Source: Seison nebaliae (taxonomy: Eukaryota; Rotifera; Pararotatoria; Seisonacea; Seisonidae). Taken from it: a stretch of 64,000 bases of DNA. Under the pieces are notes generated by a model. The model had not been told where the DNA came from. It saw only the letters and a program-made list of their open reading frames with translations, and searched no databases. The stretch is from NCBI GenBank assembly GCA_023231475.1, contig JALJEE010002203.1, forward strand, positions 44,328 to 108,327, read 5' to 3'. Positions 28,010 through 40,739 of the stretch are shown piece after piece. The position numbers and the translations under genes are program-made. Numbering within the stretch: position 1 is the stretch's first letter; the number at the start of each line of letters is the position of its first letter.

Positions 28010-29137
28010 AAGAATTCACTAAATTTCAATTTTCCAATATATTAATCAGTTTTTTAAGCAAAATAATTCGTTCATATTCATCTAATATAAAAAACGGAAA
28101 AATATGATAAAATTAATAAGAAAATTTTTTAAAAAAGTTGAAAAAAATTTCTTCAACAAATTTATATTCTTTTTTTAATCGATTGAAATTGAATAGAATT
28201 AAGAATAATCAGAATCGAAATTAGTTTTCTGGAGAAATTGCTTCTATTTTTAAAATGAACATTTGTTTGAAATGAAAAATGAATGGACAGAATGAAGTAG
28301 AGGAAATGAAGAGAAAAGCTGATGAGAATGGGAATTTGAGTTGGGAATTTGGAGCAATATCCTCTTATCATTAAACGGTTCCAAAATGATTGATCACAAC
28401 CTCTTTCCATTTGGTGGACATTCCTAAAGTAGACTTTTGTTTATCATAAAGCGACATTATCCAATACATCGACTCAACAACGATAATTGCTTCTGAAAAT
28501 CTCATTAATAGAGATTTTGACTGTACAACTCTCCAATTATCATCGAACATATTTCCTTCATTCTCTCCAGAAACATAAACAACAAATAGATAATATTGTC
28601 AGGAAAAGAAAATCTCGATAACAGATGATAATGATATTGGATGATATTATGGTGAATATAAGGATGGGATGGAATTGCCTTTTCTCACAATGAAGTGCGA
28701 GCTCGCCAAAAAGACCAATTACACTTAAACTGCTACCAATTCCACTTAAAGTTTGATGTTGTTTTTCTACAATTCACGATAATTTATTCGATATTCACAT
28801 CATTTGAAAGAGGTCGAAATGATGAGGCGTGACTAAACTTCACAACTAGCTGGTAGAAGAAACATATGAACTAATAACATTCGATTGGAGTTAATCATTT
28901 CGAAATGATCATCGTCAATAATTATTCGTGGTGAGTGGGAGATATTTGATTGATCCTGATGCGAATATTTTAAAAATTTCAAACCATCATCATACGTATA
29001 TAACTTATTAAAACAGTTGCATAACACTTACATAATGATGAAATTTTGAAAAATGTCGTCAATTCGTTTGGGATGAAATTCATCATAACTAATATGAATA
29101 AAATTAGAGAATTAAGTGATTAGTAAATAGATAGACG

Positions 29138-29153
29138 ATCTCTCTCTCTCTCT
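29138..29153. repeat. (CT)n microsatellite
   Basis: Short uninterrupted CT dinucleotide run of about eight units within desert 2. Confidence 0.7.
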
Positions 29154-30998
29154 GTTCGGGCGATTGGGATATGTGTTGGATGACCAAGCCCATCCAGCCA
29201 ATCATGAGGAGATAGAGTCCGTTTAATTAAAATGAAATAAAATAGAGAATTACGTAAAGAAGAAATTGATGAAATCGATTGAACTAGTTTTACGAGATAG
29301 AAGAAAGTGTTCGATCTTCACTGTCTCTTTCACAAAACAATAATTTCACGCTGGTCAAATGCGTTATTATGCAATTTGAATGATCGTTGAGAATTTGATG
29401 AGAATGAAAGGAGAAAATTTTAATAAAAATTATTCAATATTCTCCTCTGGTTTAATGTACGACCGGGTTGTGACGACGACGACGACTACGTTCTATCTCG
29501 ACGAGACTCGAAGACAATGCATTGAAGAGAAACACAACAATGAACGAAGAGATGTTTTTCTGCTTCATTCTGACTTCTTATTAATGAAATTGGAACATAA
29601 TGGTCATTTTTTTTATCGTCCTCAATTGTGACGATGAAAATATTGTGATGTAATTCGGTTAGATTATCCATTCTCGATCTAGTCGACGTTCTTGTCAATC
29701 ATGATGAGAACAACGACGAAAACTCTTTAACAATCTTCTAACAATAACATGAATCTGAATAGTATTTTGTCTAAATGATCGTAATAGATGAAGGAGAGGT
29801 CGTAAGAACAAATAACTGTAATGAGAGAAGTAACTTGAAACGAAAGTTCGTCAATCCTGTTTGATAGATGATCAATGATTAATTTCTATGATAAAAACTT
29901 AAAAAATTATCATTCTCTTCTACTCCTCCTCCTCACAAAGAAATAATCGAGGAACGTATGTCGAATATGATACAATAAACATCACTAATAAAAAAATAAG
30001 AATGAGAAATATGAGAAACATAAATTCTCTTCACCATGACCAGGTGTTCTCGCTGATGAATGATGGTTGATACAAATCAAATGGGACAAGGTAAGTTTCA
30101 AAGAAATGATGTTAATACCTTCTTTCTTGGACGAAAAGAAACCTTAATTAATTTAAAGAAGGAAAAGATAATCGTAAATCAGTCGAAAAAGAATTTCTCA
30201 GTTCTCCCATTATTCCTTCGTATTTCTTCGCTTCGTCTTATTATTTTTTCAAGAGGAATTTAACGGAAGAACGATAACTTGTCCAAAGCAGAAAATAAAT
30301 GGGAAATTGAGGAAAATTGAAGAATGAATTATTCTTAATATCCGGAAATGTTATTAGCTCATTGGAGAAGTGTGTATAACTTTTGTTGGTAGAGAACGTC
30401 GTGTATTAGTTCAAATAATTCTTCAGATTATTCTTCTTCACCAAAACAAAGTTTTGGAAAACGAACGAAAAATAAAATGTCGCACTTCAATTAAATGGAA
30501 TCGAATTCATTATTATTTCAATAACCACTTACTCAATCTACTGCCATCGACAAATCGTCATTCCATATGGACGGAGAATATGATGATGAGCGTCGAAATA
30601 AGACGGGAAATAGAAAACTGAAAATGTTGAGAAATGTTTAGTTGTCTTCCTGTTTCCTGTTCTGTCTAATGTCCAACTTTTCAATTGTACTCATGTGTCC
30701 ATCCATCCGATTATATGACGATGGTGATGGTGAGTGCTGATGATATTATTGTTAGTGAATATGTACTCCGCCCATAATTATTGGAACTTTTACTTATTCT
30801 GCTCTCATTCAAACGAAATGACAATATAATCATTCAGGAAGTAATCAACATTGTTCTATTTTTTCTTCCTTTTTTACTTTTTTAACTTCATATTCCATCC
30901 TCATCATCTGTTTTCATTCATAAGATAATTATAAATATTAACTTTTTATCTTTCTTCATTTCGCGTTCGAAATTTATGACTTCACCGAATTACCACAA

Positions 30999-31040
30999 TG
31001 ATGATGATGACGACGACGACGATGACGATGATGATGATGT
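30999..31040. repeat. (GAT/GAC)n trinucleotide repeat
   Basis: About 14 GAY trinucleotides in tandem. It creates an artificial poly-aspartate open frame. Confidence 0.85.
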
Positions 31041-34000
31041 AAAACAGACGGTGAAGATAATAAAAATGAATCTCTCAAATTTCATCATTAAATTCAATGA
31101 AGTCGATGATGACGATCTCTTTCGAATTATGTCAACAACTTTATTATATAATAATAAAAAAAACTTAATGACAGAAATATATCCGTCAATTTGGAAATTA
31201 TGGTTTTTCCCTGTTGTGGAAGCAATTCAGAACGTTCAGATATCAATTGAACGGAAGAATAACTATGAAATAATGAAGAGTTTATTTAGAATGGCTAATG
31301 GAATAAATGACCATCGGTCAATGGAATATATCATCAATTTGCCTTTCTCCCCAATCTTTTCACTTTAATAGATTTCCACTCCATTTACATATTATTATAA
31401 CATTTTCATTGTGACGTAAGTAATATGACGATAAATAATAATTTGTAAACGAACGACGAATGAGGAAGTAGAAAAAAAAACTTTCTCTTAAAAGTAGTTG
31501 CTTCATCTATTCTCTAATGAACAAGTTGAACATGCAATGATTTATAAGAATAAATTCTAGAGAACTATAAAAAAATTAAAAAAAATTTCCTGACGAACAA
31601 ATTGTTTGTTGCAATTGAATCGACTTAACATTCCCGAAAATAACTTCATTGATCACTTAACAAATTTCTGTAATTGCAATCGTCATATTAAATCATTTTC
31701 AAACAATTATATTTCATCAAGTGTTCTTATCTTTACAATAATTTTAATGAGAACTCGAAAAATGACCGTTGGCTATAAAACGGTTGAGGATGATTTTTGA
31801 CATGGCGTTCTTTTTGTGATAGACCAATTCTAATTCACGAAAATCACGCAATATCAATGAATGTTAACGAACATCCAGTGGATATCATCCACAATACAAT
31901 TTACTGTTACTTAATATTCAAAAGTATTTTGATATTAATGAATCTCATTCGATTGGTGGGAGAACAATATAAGTTTTATTAAAATTAGTTAACTGTTGGC
32001 GGGGAATTGTCGTGAAAGCGACGGGAACATCATCTTACATAAAAAGTAACCATCATCTAACTTAAGTGACGTCATCGGGAGGGGTCGAAGAGAAGAATAT
32101 TAAATTTGTAACCTACTTTCCAATTTGCTATTTCTTCTTTCTATTTCGTCTTTTCCGAGAGAATTTGTGTAATTTAGAATGTGGAAAGAAACTCTTATCA
32201 GGAACACTCAGTTGTTCATCATACGAATAGGAGAAAAAAAACCGTCTCATAACAGAACCACACCATCTCTTATTACATCGAAATGAATTCCCGTTAAAAG
32301 TTTTTAGGAATTATCAAAATAAAATTTGTTATCTTCAACTTCTTATAAAGACAAAAAAAAAGAAAGGAGGAAAACTTTTCATTTAACTCTCATTTTCACA
32401 TCTCATCTTCATAAACTCGACTATTTTTTTTTCGTTAATTTTCTCCCACTAAATGATAAGATGATAAATTTATCTGTATAAATTATCTGAACTATATTCC
32501 TTTCTCCAAGACGGTTCGAGTAACCGTGTGGAGCGTAATTCTAACACAGATGATGAATAGAAAATACTTATCAATTTGGAGATTGCATGAGAGAAACCGA
32601 CAGGATTCGAACCGGCAATTTAATTCGAAGAAATGAAGAAGAATTTCTCAGGTATTCCACATTGAAACTATTCGCCATTATAAATTAAAGGTTCTCTTCT
32701 TCTTCTGATTTAACTGATTTTCGAATGATTTAGTGTATATTCTTAATCGAATTAACCATCGCAATTTAATATAATTTTTTTATGACACCATCTGTCGACA
32801 ATATGACAATGGAAAATTCTTCGAAGAATAATATCAAATTATTCAATATTAACTTGAGTCGAGAATTGACCTCGGACATTTCTTCATTGAATCAATGACC
32901 GTAATCGATGATTAATGATTCAATGTTCGTTTCAATTATTCTGGTTGAGTAGTTCATAAATTTCTTCATTTATCTTCCACTAAATAATCTCTTTGTCTCT
33001 TTAGAGAACTGATATTATTGACAAGAACTCGGATTTGAGTTACTCCCCAATCATCTCATGTCAACGAGGGATGAAACAAACAAATTCGTAAAATTAATTA
33101 GAAAATATTCATCCGATTTGCCGATAAATGAAGAGAAATAATCGTAAATTAGGACAAGCGCATAGATAAAATCGCACAAGTTGAAATATATCGATAAACT
33201 TTCAAATTCCCATCCTAACAAAACTGTTCGGTTGTTTTTGAGTAGAGAACTTTGAATTCTTCAAATCAAACAAACTCATATGAAGTTTAGAAGTTCATCA
33301 ATACCCAAAGCGATGAGAATGTTCAATGCCAATTAGCTCCTTCAAGATGATATGGGAAAAGAAAGCTACTTGAAAATTTGGAACAGTTTCGTCTTACAAC
33401 TCTTCGATGAGTTCTTATTGATGATATTGATTTCAATGAATTCGATATGAATCGATTTCAAATTGAGATTTCTTCACGTTTGTTTTCACTTCCGTCTTCA
33501 ACTGAAAATAATAGAAAGGAAAATCTTCCGATGGATTTGAATGACGATGAGGAATCATCATACAAATTGTAAGAATTTCATGGCATTTAACTTCTCATTA
33601 ATTTTCTTCGATTTATCATCATCGTCGAACGAATAGAAGAGGAAGGGAGTTTCGTCAAGATTAGTGTATTCTTCTTCCTATGAATTGGGAAAGGAGAAGA
33701 ATTTCGCTACTGAATTATTAATTGATGGTCAATCGACACTTAGGCAATGGCGGAAGAGGTCCCTACCAACATTCACTACCTGCAGTGAGTATCGAATTCG
33801 ATTAAGTATTCGACATTTTTCTTCTAAAGTTGATACGAACAATCAATAAATGATCGACTGATAAATAGTTGTAGAATTTCTTCTTCTTCTTTTACTTCTG
33901 TAAGTGAACGGGAAGGAAAATTTCCTTCTTTATCAGACGAATAAACAACGAGTGAAAATAGAAGAGAAATTAGAATAAATGAATATTAAGAAATTTGAGA

Positions 34001-35381
34001 GAAAGAATTTGATGAAGATAAATTGTCTGTGAAGAAGAATCGATTGCTCAAATGAAATAAAATTCTTTCAAAAAATAAAAACAGAAGAAGTGGTAAGCTA
34101 ATATTGGAGGTCTATCTAGCGTCGAATTGACACATTTAACTTAAATGAGTCAATGAGTTGAATATGCAAATGAATTGAGAAGTAGTTTCCCATCGCGAAC
34201 TGGGTGAACAATGAGATAATGAGAACGAAAATAAAAGGAGACTGATTTCCGTAAAAAGCATCAACTACGTAAAAATTCTCGTGACGGATGCCACTTTGTT
34301 TGTGGTAGTTCGTAGTGAGAATACTTGACGGATGAAGAATTGTGTCGGAAGAATATCGAATCAATGTCAAGTATTAGATTATCATTGTCAATTGACGAAA
34401 TGTTTTCCGTTTGATCGAATTCGAACAGAACTTTCTTTATCGTCGATATCAATTCAGTGGAGATGTCAAACGTTAGATTGTTTCGAAATTGACGATGAGT
34501 AAGAAGAAGCGAAAGCGCCCAAATAACAATAATTTCCACTTTTGACCTTATGGAAATGGGGGAGATGTGTACGGTAATAACTCAATTAACCTTATCACTT
34601 GAACGTTAAATGACACGATGAAGGTGGCGAATGACTTAGAACGATTATATAAGTTAAGAAAATATTCTCAACTGAAATTAACGAATCGCCACAAACTATT
34701 ATCATTCATGCATCCGATGTCTGTAGGTTAATTTACGTATCATCCTTTCACCATCATCCAAACTCGAATTATTAATTATCATCAATTTGCTAACGATTAC
34801 TCGCTATTCCCATCATTCATATCTGACAACCAACTAACTTAGTTGGTTTCTTAGTTGAACTAAGAAATATGAACTTGTAAGAAAATAAATAGAACAATAA
34901 AACTATTATCAATTTTCAACATCATCATCATTTTTATTTCCGAATCATCAAATGGTTTCTATTTACCATTCCATCTTTAGGAAGAAGCTGATGAGCGTTT
35001 AATGTTCAATTATCATATGCCGAAAGTAAGCACGACTATGGTAAATGAAGCCTTATTTGGAGCTTTTAACACAAGTGGTCGAATTTGTAAAAGAATTGAA
35101 ATGAATTTTTTGGCGGAATAATTGGGGAAGAGATTTTCGGCAGTTGGCAACTATTTGCCGCCAAAAAACGAGAGGGAAATGAATTTAATAATTAATATGA
35201 AATAAACGGAAATGCCTAAGGAGATGACAAATGTTGTAATAGAAAAAGTGATGATAACCTTCTCTAAATATGAGAACGCGTTTGTTTGAAGGGGAATTGC
35301 ATAATAAGAATAACATTATTGATAAAAAATAACTACATATCATTAGCGTGAGAAACAGGAAGAATTTAAATAGTTCTCTCA

Positions 35382-35403
35382 ACAACAACAACAACAACAA
35401 CAA
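35382..35403. repeat. (CAA)n microsatellite
   Basis: About seven tandem CAA units in desert 2. Confidence 0.8.
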
Positions 35404-37938
35404 GAACGAGTGATGGAAAGTACATTTGGGTAATTGGGAAGGTTGACGTGGGGTAAATACCTGTTAGACAATTTCTGACGATATTGTTATTGATTTAGTT
35501 TGCTTTTATTATAAACGCTACTTCTTTCAAATACTCTTTTATTATTCAATAAGGTGTGATGAAGGATACATTTCATGTGTTCCTGCTACGAGATTACGTG
35601 TGTGGAAAAGATATGGAAGATTTCCGTTCGTGTAATATATTTGCCGATACAACGTTACTACTTACTTATCACGATCGTCATGGGAAAAGTGAGGTAGGAT
35701 TCCCCCACTTCTACAATGATATAGTAAATACATATTCTGCTATTTATTTAGAGTAACAATCGATGACGATGAACAAATAGAGTCAATGTCAATTAGATGT
35801 GAATGTCAGTGGTAATAGTAGAATTCTCCTTCATATTTCCCATTAATTTCTATTATTTCTAGCTGTTCACCTCAAAATCGATTGGGAAATTTTCCTCTTC
35901 TATTCTTCAAATATTTTATGAACACTTTTCCCTTTTATGTTTACATAAGTCTCATTTAATATCGGTTCTCCTCAATCAATACTACCACCACTTCCGGCAG
36001 TCGACGTAATATGATTCAATCTGTTCTTGACATCGCTATTCTGATCCATCCTTCGATTTGGGTAACTAATAAGAAACAACATCATCAACAGTACTATACA
36101 AACTCTATTAAAGACGCTTCATATCAAAACTTCTTATGTAATCGACTCTGCCTTCTTACAGACTGTCCATACTCGACGGTTTCCTATCCATTACCTTCCC
36201 CTTCAAATAAGAAAGATGGGGAAAATGGATGGATGAATTGATTAAAAACCTTTTCTTATAAGTCTTTCTCTCCATTTCATACTAATCATTAATAATCATA
36301 AGTAAATTGATAGGAGAAGAAGATTATAAGAAATATATATTTAAGTTAAAATGATAATCCCATTAACTCAAACGATACGTTCGACCATCATAAATACATC
36401 ATTATAACATTTACCGTTCTTATCGCGAATAGCCATCAATATTTAATCGAAATTGGAAAAAGAGTATCTAAAACATTTTCGAAAGAAAACATCGATTCAT
36501 TCACTAGATATGAATATGTAGAAGCGAACACATGGAAATATTAATAAAAAAATATCGGAAATTGACCCAATTCATTTCTACTCATTTCTAATGGAAGTTA
36601 GTCGAAGAAGTTTAAATGGATATCGTTCGAAACAATCGATTGTTTTAATCAGGTGCATCTGCATTTGATTCATTACGTTCCTTCCACAATAAACACGAAT
36701 AAACTTCTCTGACACTTCTCTCCTCCAGTTTGAAGAGGCAAATTTATAGGTTCAATTAGTAATAATTAATCTAATTCAATTTAGGCGAATATCGCAAACT
36801 AGTTCCATGGAGAGATTAAAAGGAAATGGTGTTTGATTTCTCTCCGTTGAAAGTTTCGGTTCTAATGAAAGAAAATAAATTTCTTTTTCTGCAATTTTCG
36901 TCCATTGCCATATTCATTGAGAATTTATTTCCTTATTGTTCTCACATCATCCAATTTAACGGACAGACATCATCCTCTCACCATTTCTCGCCTCCTTCAT
37001 TTCAAAAGTGTTCCAAACTCTATTCACCACAATCGTTCACACATGATTTAATCAATTGCGGTAGTACCAACCAATGGTAGGGAGGAATGTATTAACCCAA
37101 AAGACATTGACGTCGATTTAGGCGGAAATCGTCCCAAACTCCTTTCGGTAATCGTAGAACGAAGAAGCCGTACAGATTCGCCTAAATTACATGAAGGAAT
37201 CATTCGCCTCTCAGCTGTTCCTTGTCGTTTGACCGTGTGAATTTATTTAATGACTCTACGAATTCACTACCGTCTCAAAGAACATAATATGAGAAGAGAA
37301 TTACTTCTTTTACTCACGGAGAAACTACTTTTTTCCCCCCCAAAACATTCATTCCATTCCTCTTTCATCGTAACTAACCATCATGACTGGAATTGCTGTT
37401 GTGGAATGTGCGGCGCGTGTCGTAAATTCACAAAACTTATCATTCCACTCAGTTCGGAGAGAAGTTAACGAACGAACAAAATTATTCTTAAACGTTTTTA
37501 CTACTCTAACCATTTTTTTCTGCTTCCATTCGTAACATCTGATCTTCATTTATAATTATAAGACTACCATATCGTTTTTATGATATTACTCTATTTCTAC
37601 TCTTATACGAACCAGATTGATGTTGAAGTGGTAATTGAAACGATTAAAAGACTTTGAAATTATTTGAAGAGTTTGAAGGTTAAACCAATCCTCATTCTTT
37701 CTCCGTTTACTAATTGAAATGGAAAGTTTTTTAGAGAGAGTTCGAATAAAATTTATTTTCTGATAAAATAAATTTTTGTTTAAAACAAATTTATTGAGAA
37801 TTAAATATAACAATTAATTGATAATAATTATTAAGAATTGAATAGAACAGATTTTTTTTAAAGATTTCAAATAATTCAATGAAATTCTAAACAAAAAGAA
37901 ACTTTCAACTTCTTCCAAAAACTGAAAATTTTTTTACT

Positions 37939-39177
37939 TTATTTTGAAATATATCCGAATTTCCTATAGAACGTAAACCTGTTCGTCAATTCAACAAATT
38001 TATCTTTGAAATTATCTAATGTTATGAATGTTGTTAAATTCGATAAATAATTTAATTTATATTCATCCGATTTCACCATATCTATTGGAATATCTGACCA
38101 TGACTGTGATGATTGTTTCAATTTTAAAAATTTCCGAATGAAATTTATATTGATTATAAAATTATCACACGTGTCTTCATTAGTCGAATTATCGTCACGA
38201 CGAATAGATTCATTAGTTAGACATAGAACATTTTCTGAGAGATGATTATCGAAATTTTGGATATTTAAAAAAAGTTTGTAAAGAATTTCTAAATATCTCG
38301 GGAAATGATGTTCATCGATAATTGCGATGAGATTCGGTGCAATTTCCAATTGATTAACTAACGTCTGATAACCGTTAATATATTGGATACAATTGAGGAA
38401 GAAGTGAACATTCGATTTGTTTGTAAATTGAATTTCATCAATAATTGTCGACTTTAAATGAAGAAGACATTTATGAATGTCTTCTAAGAAAATGTTATCG
38501 AACCGATTAGACAACCATTCGAAAAGAAAATTGATGTCGGTTGTTGTTGTTTTGGAGGAAATGAGTAGAGTATCTTGGTGTACATTCACATGGTCTTTAT
38601 GATAGCCGCTACCTCCAAAAGAATATTTAAAATTGTTACCATTATTCTTCTCATAAATTAGTTTCTCAATATCAATTGCCTGTTTCGTCTCGAATCTGTG
38701 ATTCACATAAAATAAATAGTCAACTTTTGTCGTCAAATAGTTTTTTTGGTCTTTAAGTATTCGACGATAAAACTCTCTCAGATCAAGATGTTTATTATCC
38801 GATCGAATAATTATCAAGAAATGATGAAATGGCAATTCGAAACTTTTGAATAATTCATCAAATTTCACGATGGGAAATTGATGTGGTTCCAATTTAATTC
38901 GATTATCTGACGATGTCTCATATTTAGCAAGTTTACATTGTTTGAGAGGTGCACATCGTTCTCGACGAAAACTATTCCATAATCTCACCACTTGATTGTC
39001 ATTGATTAGTGAATATTGCTCGTATTGACCGTACCAGAGATAGAAGCGAAATATGATGGAAGTGGAAAGTATGATAATTGGATATTTCTTCAATATGATT
39101 TTCCACATTCTTAATATATTTCGTTTCGTTAAATCTTCACCTTCTTTTCTCCTCAAGGCAATTTCGAGTGACGTCAA
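37939..39177 (-). CDS. Orphan type II membrane protein, 412 aa
   Basis: An uninterrupted 412-codon frame with convincing coding texture, clearly longer than chance frames nearby. It has a basic N-terminus, one hydrophobic segment at about residues 32-48 (PIIILSTSIIFRFYLW) and then a lumenal or extracellular domain of about 360 residues with scattered Cys and N-glycosylation sequons near the C-terminal half. That is the layout of Golgi type II enzymes. The stretch HFLIIIRSDNKHLDLREFYR, followed by VDYLFYVNHR, loosely recalls the start of GT31 beta-1,3-glycosyltransferase folds, but I find no DxD metal motif and no conserved GT31 acceptor motifs. I therefore do not assign a function. No intron is needed. 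The start could also be an internal Met. It is divergent from the homeobox gene, with 415 bp between the two starts. Confidence 0.6.
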   Translation of the reverse strand: MTSLEIALRRKEGEDLTKRNILRMWKIILKKYPIIILSTSIIFRFYLWYGQYEQYSLINDNQVVRLWNSFRRERCAPLKQCKLAKYETSSDNRIKLEPHQFPIVKFDELFKSFELPFHHFLIIIRSDNKHLDLREFYRRILKDQKNYLTTKVDYLFYVNHRFETKQAIDIEKLIYEKNNGNNFKYSFGGSGYHKDHVNVHQDTLLISSKTTTTDINFLFEWLSNRFDNIFLEDIHKCLLHLKSTIIDEIQFTNKSNVHFFLNCIQYINGYQTLVNQLEIAPNLIAIIDEHHFPRYLEILYKLFLNIQNFDNHLSENVLCLTNESIRRDDNSTNEDTCDNFIININFIRKFLKLKQSSQSWSDIPIDMVKSDEYKLNYLSNLTTFITLDNFKDKFVELTNRFTFYRKFGYISK

Positions 39178-39592
39178 TGAAGAAAAGATGAAGGGAGAGA
39201 GGAAACAATCTTAATTTCGAATAGGCTTAATCAATTAAGGATTATAATAAAATTTCATTATTCCAACCTTCCCTAATGGAGAAGCGTTAACATATCGACA
39301 TCTGTTCTAATAGACCACCAGCAATTCGCTTAATTGTTTTCTTGATCTCTGTTGGAATTTAATTTCTCGATTAATTGGATGACAATAGTAATGTAACAAC
39401 ATCACTAATTTGTTCAGATCTCTGTGAATATCGCGCGCTTCATCTCCTTATAAGTTGGAGGAGGTTCGCTTCACATTTCCATTAGCTCATAATCGACATA
39501 AATATCGAGAAGTTTTTTCACTAAAAATATTCACTACAGTTTATTCGTCTTAAATTCGTCATCCAAACATTATTCATAATATTCAAAAGAAA
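39178..39592. promoter_or_regulatory. Divergent intergenic promoter region
   Basis: 415 bp between the start codons of the minus-strand orphan gene and the plus-strand homeobox gene, so it must carry both promoters and 5' UTRs. A TATAAG hexamer at 39449-39454, just after a GCGCGC patch, could serve the homeobox gene, but a single hexamer in AT-rich DNA is weak evidence. Confidence 0.4.
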
Positions 39593-40520
39593 ATGAATTG
39601 GAATCAAGCTTATTGGAAATCATTAAATGATTCAGCACTCGAAATGTCGATGGATAATAGTATCGTTCCCTTCTCACCTGGAAAAGAAAATTATTCTGAT
39701 GATTCTATTCTTAATATTTCTAGGGAACAGATATCGAACAATCAATTTGTCAAATGTCCTCAAACAAATACCTCAACACCGATGTCTTCAAATCGATCAA
39801 ATATTATCATTCAATCAACATCATCACCCAGAATGGAAAATCGAAAAAGAAAATGTGACGAAATGGAGAAACAGGAAGAGAATGAAATTGATGTTAGTTC
39901 AAGTTTTATTTTGAAATAATTCATTATTTAAAACTATGAAAATTATTCAATTTTTTTAGAATTCATCGAAAAAATTCCGAAATGATGAAGAAGATGATTT
40001 TCTTTATAAGAAATTAAATAGAACGAAATTTTCCGATAAACAGAAAAAGGAATTGATCGAAGCATATAAACAAAACTCTTATCCAGATCCTCAAGAAACG
40101 AAAGAATTGTCAGATAAATTGGAAGTTACGGAAAGTACGATAAAAGTTTATTCAAATATTTAAATTATTTTTCGTTTATATTAGCTTCATAATTTTTAGA
40201 TTTGGTTCCAGAATAGACGTGCGAGAGAAAAGAAAAAAATGAATTCTAAGAAAGTTCCAACCTTTCTGGAAATCTTAAGAAATGTTCCAATGGGTGTTGA
40301 ATTGCAAATACCACCACCATTGCCTGATTATTCGACCAATTATTCTTATCCATTTCCTTCATCAGTCAATCCTCCATCATATGCTCCATTAAATTATAAT
40401 TCTAATCAATCATCATCTCCAACAGCTTCATCTGAACAATTGGCAATGTTGTATAACAATTCTCTCCAATATCTACAACAAATGTATTTCCTTCAACAAC
40501 AACAACAACAACAACAATAA
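39593..40520 (+). CDS. PRD-class-like homeodomain transcription factor
   Basis: Nuclear DNA-binding protein. Three exons (39593-39892, 39960-40145, 40200-40520) give 268 aa. The homeodomain is at about residues 117-176. It runs NRTKFSDKQKKELIEAY (positions 4-20), then YPDPQETKELSDKLEVTES (25-43), then helix 3 KIWFQNRRAREKK. W48, F49, Q50, N51 and R53 are all present, and L16, L34 and L38 fit the core; position 20 is Tyr instead of Phe. The second intron falls between homeodomain codons 46 and 47, the classic PRD-class site, and YPD plus RRAR also fit PRD class. Q50 excludes the K50 bicoid/otd and S50 Pax types. No paired domain or octapeptide is seen. The C-terminus is Pro/Ser-rich and ends in a Gln run. 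Introns are 67 and 54 bp, with GTTAGT and GTTTAT donors. The homeodomain is too divergent to name the family. Confidence 0.88.
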
Positions 40521-40739
40521 TGATAATGAGAAAATGAAAAGTATTAAATTATATTATTTATGAATTTGTCTAATTAAATTTTTTTTAAATTAGTTAATGG
40601 AAATGTTTCTTTAAATTTTCCATTTTTTTCCATTTCAATTCATCTTTTCACTTGAAAATTATTTATTAAATTATTCATTTCTTATCTTAAATAAAATTGC
40701 AAACAAATTCAGTTAGTTTCATTTCTTTATTTTCATTGC

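Larger units (their letters stand above)
28010..37938. other. Gene desert 2
   Basis: About 10 kb with no supported gene. Open frames are short and lack coding texture. A 130-codon frame at 30976-31368 exists mainly because a GAT/GAC microsatellite is read as poly-Asp. Simple repeats are listed separately. The cadherin promoter presumably lies at the 28 kb edge and the 3' flank of the minus-strand orphan gene at the 37.9 kb edge. I saw no transposon or RNA gene. Confidence 0.6.

Noticed and set aside
30568-30590. miR-184-like string TGGACGGAGAA
   Set aside because: Only about 11 nt match, no complementary arm lies nearby to form a precursor hairpin, and one such match by chance in 64 kb is not surprising.
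30976-31368. 130-codon open frame with poly-Asp
   Set aside because: It is kept open mainly by a GAT/GAC microsatellite; the rest shows no recognisable features.
32590-32650. tRNA B-box-like AGGATTCGAACC on the minus strand
   Set aside because: The T stem is imperfect, and neither an A box nor a pairing acceptor stem is found at the right distance. Not a tRNA; evidence for a tRNA-derived SINE is too weak.
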